A stretch of 64,000 bases of DNA, from the NCBI GenBank assembly GCA_964587125.1, contig CAZPKC010000007.1, positions 41,103 to 105,102 of the forward strand. The letters are read 5' to 3'. Each line of letters opens with the position of its first letter. Position 1 is the first letter of the stretch. The notes below the pieces were generated by a model. The model made no database searches, was not told the DNA's origin, and saw only the letters and a list, made by a program, of their open reading frames with translations. The DNA comes from CAIXLI01 sp964587125 (GTDB lineage: Bacteria; Pseudomonadota; Alphaproteobacteria; UBA9219). This document shows, in pieces, positions 43,777 through 51,645 of this stretch. The position numbers were made by a program, and so were the translations under genes.

Positions 43777-44352
43777 CTACCTCGAAAGAGCCAAAGGCGG
43801 CGGATCGCCGTTTTGCTCGTCGATTTCCTCTTGCGTAAAGAAAGGACTAGGCTGTTGCGGCGGAGGCGTGCGCGTTTGCACCGTCGCTTCGGCCTGAGGC
43901 GCTTGGGATTGCGGATTGGCGTTTGGATCTCCCCCTGCCGCCGGAGGGGCGACGCTGCCCTGCGTGTAATAGTTCGCAGGAATCTCTGGCTGCTGGCCGA
44001 AGGGCGAGACCGGCTCGCCGTGCAGGCGCTGTTCCGCCGCAGTCGCTTCGTCGATTGCCTCGATGATGCGGAAATAGTGCTCGGCATGCTGAAGGTAATT
44101 CTCAGCTGCGACGCGGTCGCCGCCCGAAGCTGCATCGCGGGCAAGCGCTTGATATTTCTCATAGACTTGCCACGCGTTGCCGCGTACGCGCAAATCGCCG
44201 CAATTGCTGTCAAACGACTGATGTCTTAGAGAAGCTGCGGAACGCGGGCGATTGCCCATTGGACTCCCGTTGCCGCCATTAGTGCCGCCTCCGCCGTTGC
44301 TTCCGCCATGATGGCGGCCCCGGGGACGCCTGCCGTTAGGACCTTGTCTCAT
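43777..44352 (-). CDS. DUF4167 protein
   Basis: A 191-residue basic and Gly/Asn-rich protein. The N-terminus is RG-rich (GRRPRGRHHGGSNGGGG), as in RNA-binding tails. The core NAWQVYEKYQALARDAASGGDRVAAENYLQHAEHYFRII (about 58-95) is the DUF4167 signature, confined to alphaproteobacteria. The C-terminal half is Pro/Gln-rich and probably disordered. Function is not established. It precedes dapF by 2 nt. Confidence 0.88.
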   Translation of the reverse strand: MRQGPNGRRPRGRHHGGSNGGGGTNGGNGSPMGNRPRSAASLRHQSFDSNCGDLRVRGNAWQVYEKYQALARDAASGGDRVAAENYLQHAEHYFRIIEAIDEATAAEQRLHGEPVSPFGQQPEIPANYYTQGSVAPPAAGGDPNANPQSQAPQAEATVQTRTPPPQQPSPFFTQEEIDEQNGDPPPLALSR

Positions 44353-44615
44353 TTTTTATAACCGTTCCTGGTTGCGTTAACTTTGTTACGCTCGGGCCTG
44401 CTTGCCTTAATGTTCGTTTTGTTCGCAAGAGCGCCGCATTTTTTAGTGCGATCTCCGCGCAATCTTTTTTACGCAGTTTCGTTCGCAATTGGGCAATCCT
44501 AATCCATTCGCGCAAAAACTTACAACTCTTTTTTTTCGCCTTTCGTCTTCTGGAAATCCGGCGTTTTTGCTATAGTTAGGCAAGTAATTGCTAAATTTAT
44601 CCCGAAAGCCCCGCC

Positions 44616-45233
44616 ATGCCCGACTACTCATATGAAATCCGCTATGGCCGCCTGATGGGAAAAATTATTTGCGGCGTTGACGAAGTGGGGCGCGGGCCTT
44701 TGGCGGGACCCGTGGTTGCGGCGGCTGTGATTTTACCTCCGGATTTTCCCGAAGCGCTTTGCATCAAAATCAAGGACAGTAAAAAAATGTCCGCCTCGGC
44801 GCGAGAAAAGATCGTCGGGCCCCTGAAAGAGCATTGCCTTTTCGCGATCGCCGAAGCCAGCGTCGAAGAAATCGACAGGCTGAACATTTTGTGGGCCACG
44901 ATGCTCGCGATGCAGCGCGCCGTCGCCTTCCTCCAAACAACCATTGACATCGCCCTTATCGACGGCAACCGCGCGCCCCAGCTTCATTGCGAGGCCGTTC
45001 CTGTCGTGAAAGGCGACGATAAATCTCTTTCCATCGCGGCAGCGTCAATCATCGCCAAAGTCTGCCGCGATGATTTGATGAAAAAACTGGCCGAAAGATT
45101 CCCATTCTACGGCTGGGATCACAACGCCGGATACGGCACAAGCGAACACATAGAAGCCTTGGCGCGGCACGGCGTCACGGAATGCCACCGCGCCTCTTTC
45201 GCCCCCGTCCGCGCGGCAGCAAGGAAGCATTAA
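44616..45233 (+). CDS. rnhB: Ribonuclease HII
   Basis: A 205-residue enzyme that removes misincorporated ribonucleotides and RNA primers. The first catalytic Asp and Glu are in CGVDEVGRGPLAGPVV, the next Asp in ALIDGNRAP, and the final Asp region near FPFYGWDHNAGYGT. MPDYSYE is the usual alphaproteobacterial start. The promoter may use TATAGT at about 44571. In relatives rnhB often adjoins ccrM; here an MFS gene lies between. Confidence 0.93.
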   Translation: MPDYSYEIRYGRLMGKIICGVDEVGRGPLAGPVVAAAVILPPDFPEALCIKIKDSKKMSASAREKIVGPLKEHCLFAIAEASVEEIDRLNILWATMLAMQRAVAFLQTTIDIALIDGNRAPQLHCEAVPVVKGDDKSLSIAAASIIAKVCRDDLMKKLAERFPFYGWDHNAGYGTSEHIEALARHGVTECHRASFAPVRAAARKH

Positions 45234-45238
45234 ATTTC

Positions 45239-46666
45239 ATGTCTTCCCCCCACCGCAACCTTATCGTTCCTCTCGTCATCGCCTGCGCCCTCTTTATGGA
45301 GCAGATCGACGGCTCGATCATCGCGACGGCCCTGCCCCGCATTTCGCAGTCGCTTCAAACCGACCCCGTGCATCTGAACCTCGCCATTACCTGCTATATG
45401 TTCAGCCTCGCTGTTTTTATTCCCTTAAGCGGCTGGATCGCCGACCGTTTCGGCGCGCGCAATATTTTTCGTCTCGCCATTCTTGTCTTTGTTTTGGGGT
45501 CGATCGCGTGCGGTCTGTCAAACGACCTGAAAGAGCTGGTTCTTGCCCGCGTTCTGCAGGGCGCGGGCGGCGCTATGATGGTGCCTGTCGGCCGGTTAAT
45601 TCTTTTGCGCACCGTGCCAAAAGCCTATCTGGTCGATGCGATGGCATGGATGGTGGCTCCCGCGATGATCGGCCCCGTCTTGGGCCCTCCCGTCGGCGGC
45701 ATCATCGTCACGTACGCGTCATGGCGGTGGATTTTTTTCATCAACGTGCCGATTGGGATTTTAGGATATCTTCTGTCGACGCGCTATATCGAGAACATAC
45801 GCGGCAGAAAGCGCGAGCCTCTCGATTTTCTCGGTTTTGTCCTTGTGGCTTTATCGTTGTCGGGATTGATGTTCGGGTTCGAGGCCGTGGGGCGCGAGGT
45901 CGTCCCCATTCCTGTTATCTGCGGCGTCGTGAGCGCCGGCATCCTAAGTTTTATTCTATATCTTTTGCATATGCGTCGCATCACGTGTCCGATCATCGAC
46001 CTGCGCACTTTGCAATACCAGACTTACCGCGCTTCGCTGACAGGAGGGTCTTTGTTCCGCGTAGCTATCGGCGCGTTGCCTTTTCTTTTACCGTTGCTGT
46101 TGCAATATGGCTTCGGCCTTTCTCCGGCAATGTCGGGTTTCACCACACTTGCGAGCGCCGTGGGCGCGTTTACGATGAAAATCTGGGCAAGATCGGTCAT
46201 ACGTGCCGTAGGCTTTCGCCGGATACTTATCGCCAACACGGCGCTTTCGGCGTTTTTCCTTGGCGGATGCGCTTTCTTTACGCGGGAAAGCCCGCTTTGG
46301 TTTATCTTCGCCTTTCTTCTGGTCGGCGGCTTTTTCCGTTCGCTGCAATTCACCGCCTTGAACACGATCGCTTATGCCGAAGTACCCGAATATATGCTCG
46401 CGCGGGCCAATACTCTTTATACGATGGTCCAGCAATTGAGCCTGAGCTTGGGCGTCGCGGTGGGAGCCTTGGCGCTTAACTTGACGTTGGGCTGGCATGG
46501 CAGTGCGGCCTTGGAGGTTCGGGATTTCTGGCCCGCTTTTATCGGCGTGGCTGCGTTGTGCCAGTTTGCGGTCATTGCCTTTATTCCTCTTGCACGCGAC
46601 GCCGGAGCCGTCATCAGCGGCCACAACCTTCCCGCCCACGAAGCGGAACATAAAGACCCTGCGTAG
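45239..46666 (+). CDS. MFS multidrug transporter, DHA2 (EmrB/QacA-type)
   Basis: A 475-residue membrane protein with about 14 hydrophobic helices. LFMEQIDGSIIATALPRIS is the DHA2 motif in the first helix with its Asp, GWIADRFGARNIFR is MFS motif A, and the GAGGAMMVPVGRLILL helix follows. It would export drugs or metabolites by proton antiport. I chose the ATG at 45239; the longer frame overlaps rnhB. The single gene between rnhB and ccrM looks like an insertion into a conserved pair. Confidence 0.88.
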   Translation: MSSPHRNLIVPLVIACALFMEQIDGSIIATALPRISQSLQTDPVHLNLAITCYMFSLAVFIPLSGWIADRFGARNIFRLAILVFVLGSIACGLSNDLKELVLARVLQGAGGAMMVPVGRLILLRTVPKAYLVDAMAWMVAPAMIGPVLGPPVGGIIVTYASWRWIFFINVPIGILGYLLSTRYIENIRGRKREPLDFLGFVLVALSLSGLMFGFEAVGREVVPIPVICGVVSAGILSFILYLLHMRRITCPIIDLRTLQYQTYRASLTGGSLFRVAIGALPFLLPLLLQYGFGLSPAMSGFTTLASAVGAFTMKIWARSVIRAVGFRRILIANTALSAFFLGGCAFFTRESPLWFIFAFLLVGGFFRSLQFTALNTIAYAEVPEYMLARANTLYTMVQQLSLSLGVAVGALALNLTLGWHGSAALEVRDFWPAFIGVAALCQFAVIAFIPLARDAGAVISGHNLPAHEAEHKDPA

Positions 46667-46699
46667 ACCCTAAATATCAAGAAAATCCTTTAACCAAAT

Positions 46700-46728
46700 G
46701 ATTCCAATGACTCTTTACGAGTTATTAA
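46700..46728 (+). promoter_or_regulatory. ccrM leader with two GANTC sites and a CtrA-like box
   Basis: GATTC (46700-46704) and GACTC (46709-46713) are both CcrM targets lying within 41 nt of the ccrM ATG. TTTA-N7-TTAA at 46714-46728 matches the CtrA consensus TTAA-N7-TTAA with one mismatch. In Caulobacter the ccrM promoter carries two GANTC sites and is CtrA-controlled, so autoregulation is inferred here. Confidence 0.5.
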
Positions 46729-46740
46729 ACTCTCTATAGG

Positions 46741-47892
46741 ATGCTGCCTGCCATGCCTCGTCCCGTTAAAAAAATCGCGCAGGCCATTTCGGCTTCTGCG
46801 TTGCCTCTTGATCGCATTCTGATCGGCGACAGCGTTCGCTTGATGAATGAATTGCCGGAAGCCTCGGTCGATGCGGTTTTTGCCGACCCTCCTTACAATC
46901 TGCAATTGGGCGGCGAGCTGCTGCGTCCCGATCACAGCACCGTCGATGCCTGCGATGATGATTGGGATAAATTCGCCGATTTCGCCGCTTACGACGCTTT
47001 CACTACCGATTGGCTTAAAGCCGCCAAGCGCGTGCTCAAACCCGATGGATGTCTGTGGGTCATCGGCAGCTATCATAACATTTTCCGCGTCGGAGCGATT
47101 TTGCAAAATCTAGGTTTTTGGATTTTGAACGACATTGTCTGGTGCAAAAACAATCCCATGCCAAACTTTCGCGGCAAACGCTTCACGAACGCGCACGAAA
47201 CGCTGATCTGGGCTTCCACATCGAAAGACGCCAAGCCTTGCTTCAACTATGAAGCGATGAAGAACATGAACGATGAAAAGCAGATGCGCAGCGACTGGCA
47301 TCTGCCGATTTGCAGCGGCAACGAGCGTCTGCGCACCGAAACCGGCGAGAAAGTCCATCCAACGCAAAAGCCTTTGCCTTTGCTCTACCGCGTCATTATG
47401 TCGTCCACAAAACCAGGCGACGTCATTCTCGATCCGTTTTTCGGTTCGGGCACGACGGGCGCGGCGGCGAAACTTCTGGGGCGGCATTTTATCGGCATCG
47501 ACCGCGACAGCACTTATGCCAAACATGCCGAACGCCGCATCGAGCAGACGATGGAAGCGCCGGATAATGAAGTCCTGACGACGCTCTCGAAGCGCGAGGA
47601 GCCGCGCATTCCCTTCGGCATTATCCTCGAGCGCGGATTGTTGCGTCCCGGGCAGTTTCTGTTCGACGAAAGGCAGCGGCATCGTGCGAGAGTCAAGGCC
47701 GACGCGACGTTGCAAGCCAATAAATCGGGGGACAGCATTACGGGTTCGATCCACAAAGTGGGCGCTTTGGTGCAAGGGTTGCCTGCGTGCAACGGCTGGA
47801 CTTTCTGGTGCTACGACTCCGACGGCCAAGGCCATTTGGTTCCCATCGACATTTTGCGGCAGCGGGTACGCGCCGAGGCCTCAAGCCATTAA
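46741..47892 (+). CDS. ccrM: Cell-cycle DNA adenine methyltransferase CcrM (GANTC)
   Basis: A 383-residue beta-class N6-adenine methyltransferase. Catalytic DPPY is at 49-52 and the SAM motif DPFFGSGTTG near 240, in the beta-class order. The C-terminal 80 residues (IHKVGALVQGLPACNGWTFW) form the CcrM-specific extension needed for DNA strand separation in Caulobacter CcrM. It methylates GANTC after fork passage and couples transcription to replication. The start may be this ATG or one four codons later (46753); neither has a strong Shine-Dalgarno. Confidence 0.95.
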   Translation: MLPAMPRPVKKIAQAISASALPLDRILIGDSVRLMNELPEASVDAVFADPPYNLQLGGELLRPDHSTVDACDDDWDKFADFAAYDAFTTDWLKAAKRVLKPDGCLWVIGSYHNIFRVGAILQNLGFWILNDIVWCKNNPMPNFRGKRFTNAHETLIWASTSKDAKPCFNYEAMKNMNDEKQMRSDWHLPICSGNERLRTETGEKVHPTQKPLPLLYRVIMSSTKPGDVILDPFFGSGTTGAAAKLLGRHFIGIDRDSTYAKHAERRIEQTMEAPDNEVLTTLSKREEPRIPFGIILERGLLRPGQFLFDERQRHRARVKADATLQANKSGDSITGSIHKVGALVQGLPACNGWTFWCYDSDGQGHLVPIDILRQRVRAEASSH

Positions 47893-47918
47893 AGGCTCGT
47901 TAGGGTCGGGACCTGATC

Positions 47919-48677
47919 CTAAGGCGTATAGAGATAAATCAGCTTCGTCATCTGCGGGTCTTCGTAAAAGCCGACGGAGTCCAGTTGCGTGTCGAGCCGC
48001 ATCTCTTTCGGATTAGCTCCCTTTGCCTGTTCATAATGAGGAAGTTCTTTGGTTTCCATAAAGCCTTCCACTTTGTGCAAAGGCTCGATGTAGACGGTGT
48101 GGAAATTATAGCGGGCGTAGATGGTTCGGTCGGGATTCTTGTTTTTGTCCATGCGGGAAAGAAGCGCCTCTGCGTCGCCCTCGGACAGCGGCAGGCCATC
48201 CAGATAAACGGGCGACGAAAGAACGGCGCGGAAGATGCGCGGAAGGAGTTTCACATCGGCCTGCCCGCACCCCGTTCCCGTCACCGAATACAGCGTAAAC
48301 GCGTTGACGCCGCGCAACGACGATTTTTCCGTGAACCGAAAAAGCTTGGCCGCAAAGTCGTAGCGATCCAGCCGCATCGAAATATCGTAATGATAGTTCG
48401 AGGGAAAAGTGGCGACGTTCATCGCGACGGAATCGCGAATGGCCTGCCGTACCTGATTCCATTTAAAGTCGTTGTTGAAATAAGCTTTATAGAGATCGCA
48501 TTCGGAAACGATGGCATATTCGTCGAGCAGATTTTGATCGGACAAGTCAAGCGCATTGAAACGCACCAGCGTGCGCACCAGATTGACCCACGATATATCC
48601 GCGTAGTCGTCGGCCCGAGCGCTTCCCGAAAGAAGCAACAGCACAAGAACGGCAAGAGAAACGGCGCGAAGGAACAT
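47919..48677 (-). CDS. Hypothetical exported protein
   Basis: A 252-residue protein with a signal peptide (MFLRAVSLAVLVLLLLSGSARA, cut near residue 22). The mature part is mixed alpha/beta with two Cys that could pair (SECDLY and TGCGQADV) and a C-terminal beta-rich HTVYIEPLHKVEGF region. No family assignment that I trust. It converges on ccrM with 26 nt between stops. Composition matches the neighbours, so it is likely a resident periplasmic protein. Confidence 0.72.
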   Translation of the reverse strand: MFLRAVSLAVLVLLLLSGSARADDYADISWVNLVRTLVRFNALDLSDQNLLDEYAIVSECDLYKAYFNNDFKWNQVRQAIRDSVAMNVATFPSNYHYDISMRLDRYDFAAKLFRFTEKSSLRGVNAFTLYSVTGTGCGQADVKLLPRIFRAVLSSPVYLDGLPLSEGDAEALLSRMDKNKNPDRTIYARYNFHTVYIEPLHKVEGFMETKELPHYEQAKGANPKEMRLDTQLDSVGFYEDPQMTKLIYLYTP

Positions 48678-48757
48678 GAGGCAATCCGGAAAGGAGTCGG
48701 CTGCGCACTATAGCGTTTCAGGAGATGATTGCCAAATGAAGGAATGCGCTGCCGAAA

Positions 48758-49240
48758 TTACGGTTGCGGATCGTAAAGCTTCGTATCGACCAACGGCTTT
48801 ATGAGGATGCCCAAAATATTGTCATGCACTGCTTCCGGCCTGAAAGGGTCAGACTCTTCAAGGTCGCAAATCGGGGTGTCGGCATAGCAACCGTAAAATT
48901 CAAAAACACGCACCTTCCCCTTTTCGGGAAAAATGATTCTGAATCCGCCAAAATGTTCGCTTTTGCCATGCGCAATGTTTTTCTCGGACGGAATCAGCCG
49001 GATCATATAGGCGCTGCCGTATCTGGCCTTCTCGAATGCTTCTTGGGGCCCGTCGTCAACTGTAAAATGAGCCCCCTGCTGATTGGATAACGTTCTCAAG
49101 TCTTCGACTAACGAAGCGAAAGCGAATTTAAATTTTTCAATTTTGCTTAGCCTTAGAAGTATTGCGGCTTTTTCTTCTTCGGCATCCTTTTTGCGCTTTG
49201 CCGCAACATAGTTATTTGCTTCTTCAACAGCGCTTTTCAC
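48758..49240 (-). CDS. Hypothetical protein, GTG start
   Basis: A 160-residue soluble protein with a helical charged N-terminus (NNYVAAKRKKDAEEEKAAILLRLSKIEKFKF) and a C-terminal alpha/beta part (FGGFRIIFPEKGKVRVFEFYG). A perfect AAGGAGG lies 7 nt before a GTG start at 49238-49240. The gene is AT-richer than mutY and the exported-protein gene on either side. No family recognised. Confidence 0.65.
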   Translation of the reverse strand: MKSAVEEANNYVAAKRKKDAEEEKAAILLRLSKIEKFKFAFASLVEDLRTLSNQQGAHFTVDDGPQEAFEKARYGSAYMIRLIPSEKNIAHGKSEHFGGFRIIFPEKGKVRVFEFYGCYADTPICDLEESDPFRPEAVHDNILGILIKPLVDTKLYDPQP

Positions 49241-49327
49241 GGCAATACCTCCTTGTTAAATGAATGAGGCGACTATACAACCCCTGTCGGCAACATAGAA
49301 GAGAAATAGCCCCGACCGGATTTATGG

Positions 49328-50428
49328 TTAATGCTCCTGCGCTTTTACCACGTGCCTGACAATTTTCTTCATTATGCTGGGCAAAGCCTCGTTGTCGAGC
49401 TTTTGCGCGTCGGCCCAATGGCCTCTAATTTTTTTTGCGGTTATTGCGGTTAGGACAACAACCTCTAGCGTAAAATGCGTGAAGACATGCCGCACAACTC
49501 CCGCGCAGCATTTCCATTTTTCCGAAGCGGGCGCGTATTTCAAGGCTTCGGCAAGCGCGAGCTTAACGCCTTCTTTCCACGGGCTGCTCGGAACTTCCAT
49601 CATGCCGCCCAATAATCCGTGTGGAGGCCTCTTGCGCAGAAGAATATCGCCGCGTTCGTTAAAGAGGACGAATGCAACCGCGCGGCGCACGGGCTTGGCC
49701 TTTTTCCTGACGCGGCGGGGCAATGTCTCCTGAACGCCCTTCGCATAAGCCAAACATGCGGCGTTCCAAGGGCACAGATCGCATCGGGGCTGACGCGGCG
49801 TGCAAATCGTCGCACCCAAATCCATCAAGGCTTGCGCGTAATCGCCGCAGCTCTTTTGGGGCACAAGCGTTGCCGCAGCCTCGCGCAATTTTGGCTTGGC
49901 TTTCGGCAAGGGAGTTTGAATGCAAAATACGCGCGACATTACGCGTTCGACGTTTCCGTCAACGACGTTCGCCGATTTTCCGAAAGCGATCGCGGCAACG
50001 GCAGCCGCCGTGTAGGGACCGAAGCCTGGCAATTTCCGCAGCGTTTCTTCGTTCTTTGGAAAAACGCCGCCGAAATCAAAACTAAGCTTTTGGGCGCACT
50101 GGTGCAGCATCCGCGCACGCCGGTAATAGCCAAGGCCAGCCCACATCCGCAGCACATCGTCTAAATCCGCCGCCGCCAGATCGTTCAATCTGGGCCACTG
50201 CTTGACGAATTTCCGAAAATACGGTCCGACCGTTGCGACCGTGGTTTGTTGCAGCATGATTTCCGAAAGCCAGACGCGATAAGGATCGGGCTTTTCTCCG
50301 CTGCCCGCCCGCCACGGCATGACGCGCCGATGCCGGTCGTACCAGTTAAGCAGAGCTTCAGCCTTCTTCTTAGGCTGGACGCTCGTCCTTTTGACTTTTT
50401 TCCGTTTCAAAGCCACACTCGTTTCCAT
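49328..50428 (-). CDS. mutY: A/G-specific adenine glycosylase MutY
   Basis: A 366-residue base-excision repair enzyme that removes A opposite 8-oxoG. LSEIMLQQTTVATV, the HhH LPGFGPYTAAAVAAIAF with the catalytic Asp in ANVVDGNVERV, and the 4Fe-4S ligands C-x6-C-x2-C-x5-C (CTPRQPRCDLCPWNAAC) are all present. The C-terminal NUDIX-like domain recognises 8-oxoG. The ATG at 50426-50428 overlaps the divergent dciA ATG by two bases. Two GTG/TTG codons a few residues in are weaker alternatives. Confidence 0.94.
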   Translation of the reverse strand: METSVALKRKKVKRTSVQPKKKAEALLNWYDRHRRVMPWRAGSGEKPDPYRVWLSEIMLQQTTVATVGPYFRKFVKQWPRLNDLAAADLDDVLRMWAGLGYYRRARMLHQCAQKLSFDFGGVFPKNEETLRKLPGFGPYTAAAVAAIAFGKSANVVDGNVERVMSRVFCIQTPLPKAKPKLREAAATLVPQKSCGDYAQALMDLGATICTPRQPRCDLCPWNAACLAYAKGVQETLPRRVRKKAKPVRRAVAFVLFNERGDILLRKRPPHGLLGGMMEVPSSPWKEGVKLALAEALKYAPASEKWKCCAGVVRHVFTHFTLEVVVLTAITAKKIRGHWADAQKLDNEALPSIMKKIVRHVVKAQEH

Positions 50429-50897
50429 GTACGTGTACAAACCCCGCACCCTAGCCGATGCCGTCGATAAAGTCGCCCGTCAATCCGCCGGGAAAGAGTG
50501 GGGATTGTACGCTAATTTACTCGATCATTGGGCGGAAATCGTCGGCACGGAGTTTGCTTGCGTCACGACGCCCGTCAAAATCACTTTCCCCTATCAGCCT
50601 TCCGAAGCGCAGCGCAAAAACGGCGTTTTGACCGTGCGTTTGCCCAAAGGATTGGCGATGGAATTCAGCTTCAAGGCCGATCTGATCCGCCAGCGCGTTA
50701 ATTCTTATTTCGGTTACGAAGCCTTCGCCCGCCTCGCGCTCGACGCTTCTTTCGTGCCCCCGCCTCCCGTAAGAAGCGAAAAACAGACCGATCCTATTGC
50801 GTTAAACGCTATGAAAGAAAAAGCCTCGGTCATAGAAAACGGCGAGCTTCGGGAATCCTTGGAAAAGTTCGGCGAAGCGATGCTGATGAAAGAATGA
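50427..50897 (+). CDS. dciA: Replicative helicase-associated protein DciA (DUF721)
   Basis: A 156-residue protein of the DUF721 family. The signature is LADAVDKVARQSAGKEWGLYANLLDHWAEIVG at the N-terminus, followed by KH-like beta/alpha elements (GVLTVRLPKGLAMEFSFKADLIRQRVNSYFGYEA). DciA proteins help load DnaB at replication origins in bacteria lacking DnaC/DnaI. The mutY-dciA adjacency is usual in alphaproteobacteria. The ATG shares CATG with the divergent mutY start, so each gene's promoter must lie inside the other. Confidence 0.82.
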   Translation: MYVYKPRTLADAVDKVARQSAGKEWGLYANLLDHWAEIVGTEFACVTTPVKITFPYQPSEAQRKNGVLTVRLPKGLAMEFSFKADLIRQRVNSYFGYEAFARLALDASFVPPPPVRSEKQTDPIALNAMKEKASVIENGELRESLEKFGEAMLMKE

Positions 50898-51634
50898 ATA
50901 TGCCCCCCTTTAAACACCGCATGCCTCCCGGCAAACCTTATCGCCAAATTCCCATACGGGAATGCGGCGAGCCGATGGTTCATCTCCCGAAAGATGTTTT
51001 GGCCTTTGCCGATCCGCATCCTTATGTCGCGGCAGGAGCTCCCTACGGCGGCGCGTCGCCGTGGATGCTGCGGTTATCCGTTGCGGAATCCCTCCTCAAG
51101 GCTCAAAAGCGTTTGAGCAAGATCAGGTCCGGATGGAAAATCAAGCTGATGGACGCCTATCGCCCGAATTCGGTGCAGGCCTATATGGTCGAATGCGAAT
51201 TTGCGGTTCAGGCCAAAGCGGAAGGATTAAACCCCGCCGCCCTGTCGAAATCCGAACGCGAAAGGTTGAGCCCGAAAGTGTTCAGCCATTGGGGCATTCC
51301 AAGTGACGATCCCGCCACGCCCCCTCCTCACAGCACGGGAGCGGCTTTCGATTGTACTCTGATCGACGAAACCGGGCGCGAAATCGATATGGGTTGCCCC
51401 GTCGATGAAAATTCCGACCTTTCTTTTCCCGAAGCTTTCGAGGAAGCCTCCGACGCCGCAGAAAAAAAAGCCCACGCCTGCCGCGTCCTGTTGCGGGAAG
51501 TTTTGGAAGCAGAGGGTCTTGTTCAGCATCTCAACGAATGGTGGCATTTCTCGCGTGGAGATCAGTTGGCCGTTTGGATCGAACGCGAGAAAAATCCGGA
51601 TGCTTTCGCCATTTATGGACGAGCTCCGTTATAA
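50894..51634 (+). CDS. D-alanyl-D-alanine dipeptidase (VanX/DdpX-like, M15D)
   Basis: A 246-residue zinc dipeptidase. The first metal motif SxHxxGxAxD is in PHSTGAAFDCTLID, and the second Glu/His pair lies in EWWHFSRGDQ, with LMDAYRPNSVQAYM as the conserved Arg-containing motif. There is no signal peptide, consistent with a cytoplasmic VanX-like enzyme splitting D-Ala-D-Ala during starvation or wall turnover. It overlaps the dciA stop by ATGA. This is probably a housekeeping hydrolase: no van regulator or ligase is near. Confidence 0.88.
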   Translation: MNMPPFKHRMPPGKPYRQIPIRECGEPMVHLPKDVLAFADPHPYVAAGAPYGGASPWMLRLSVAESLLKAQKRLSKIRSGWKIKLMDAYRPNSVQAYMVECEFAVQAKAEGLNPAALSKSERERLSPKVFSHWGIPSDDPATPPPHSTGAAFDCTLIDETGREIDMGCPVDENSDLSFPEAFEEASDAAEKKAHACRVLLREVLEAEGLVQHLNEWWHFSRGDQLAVWIEREKNPDAFAIYGRAPL

Positions 51635-51645
51635 CCGAAGCTTTC

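Noticed and set aside
50894..51634. VanX-like gene as a vancomycin-resistance marker
   Set aside because: No vanH, vanA or two-component regulator nearby, the organism is Gram-negative, and such dipeptidases are common housekeeping enzymes.
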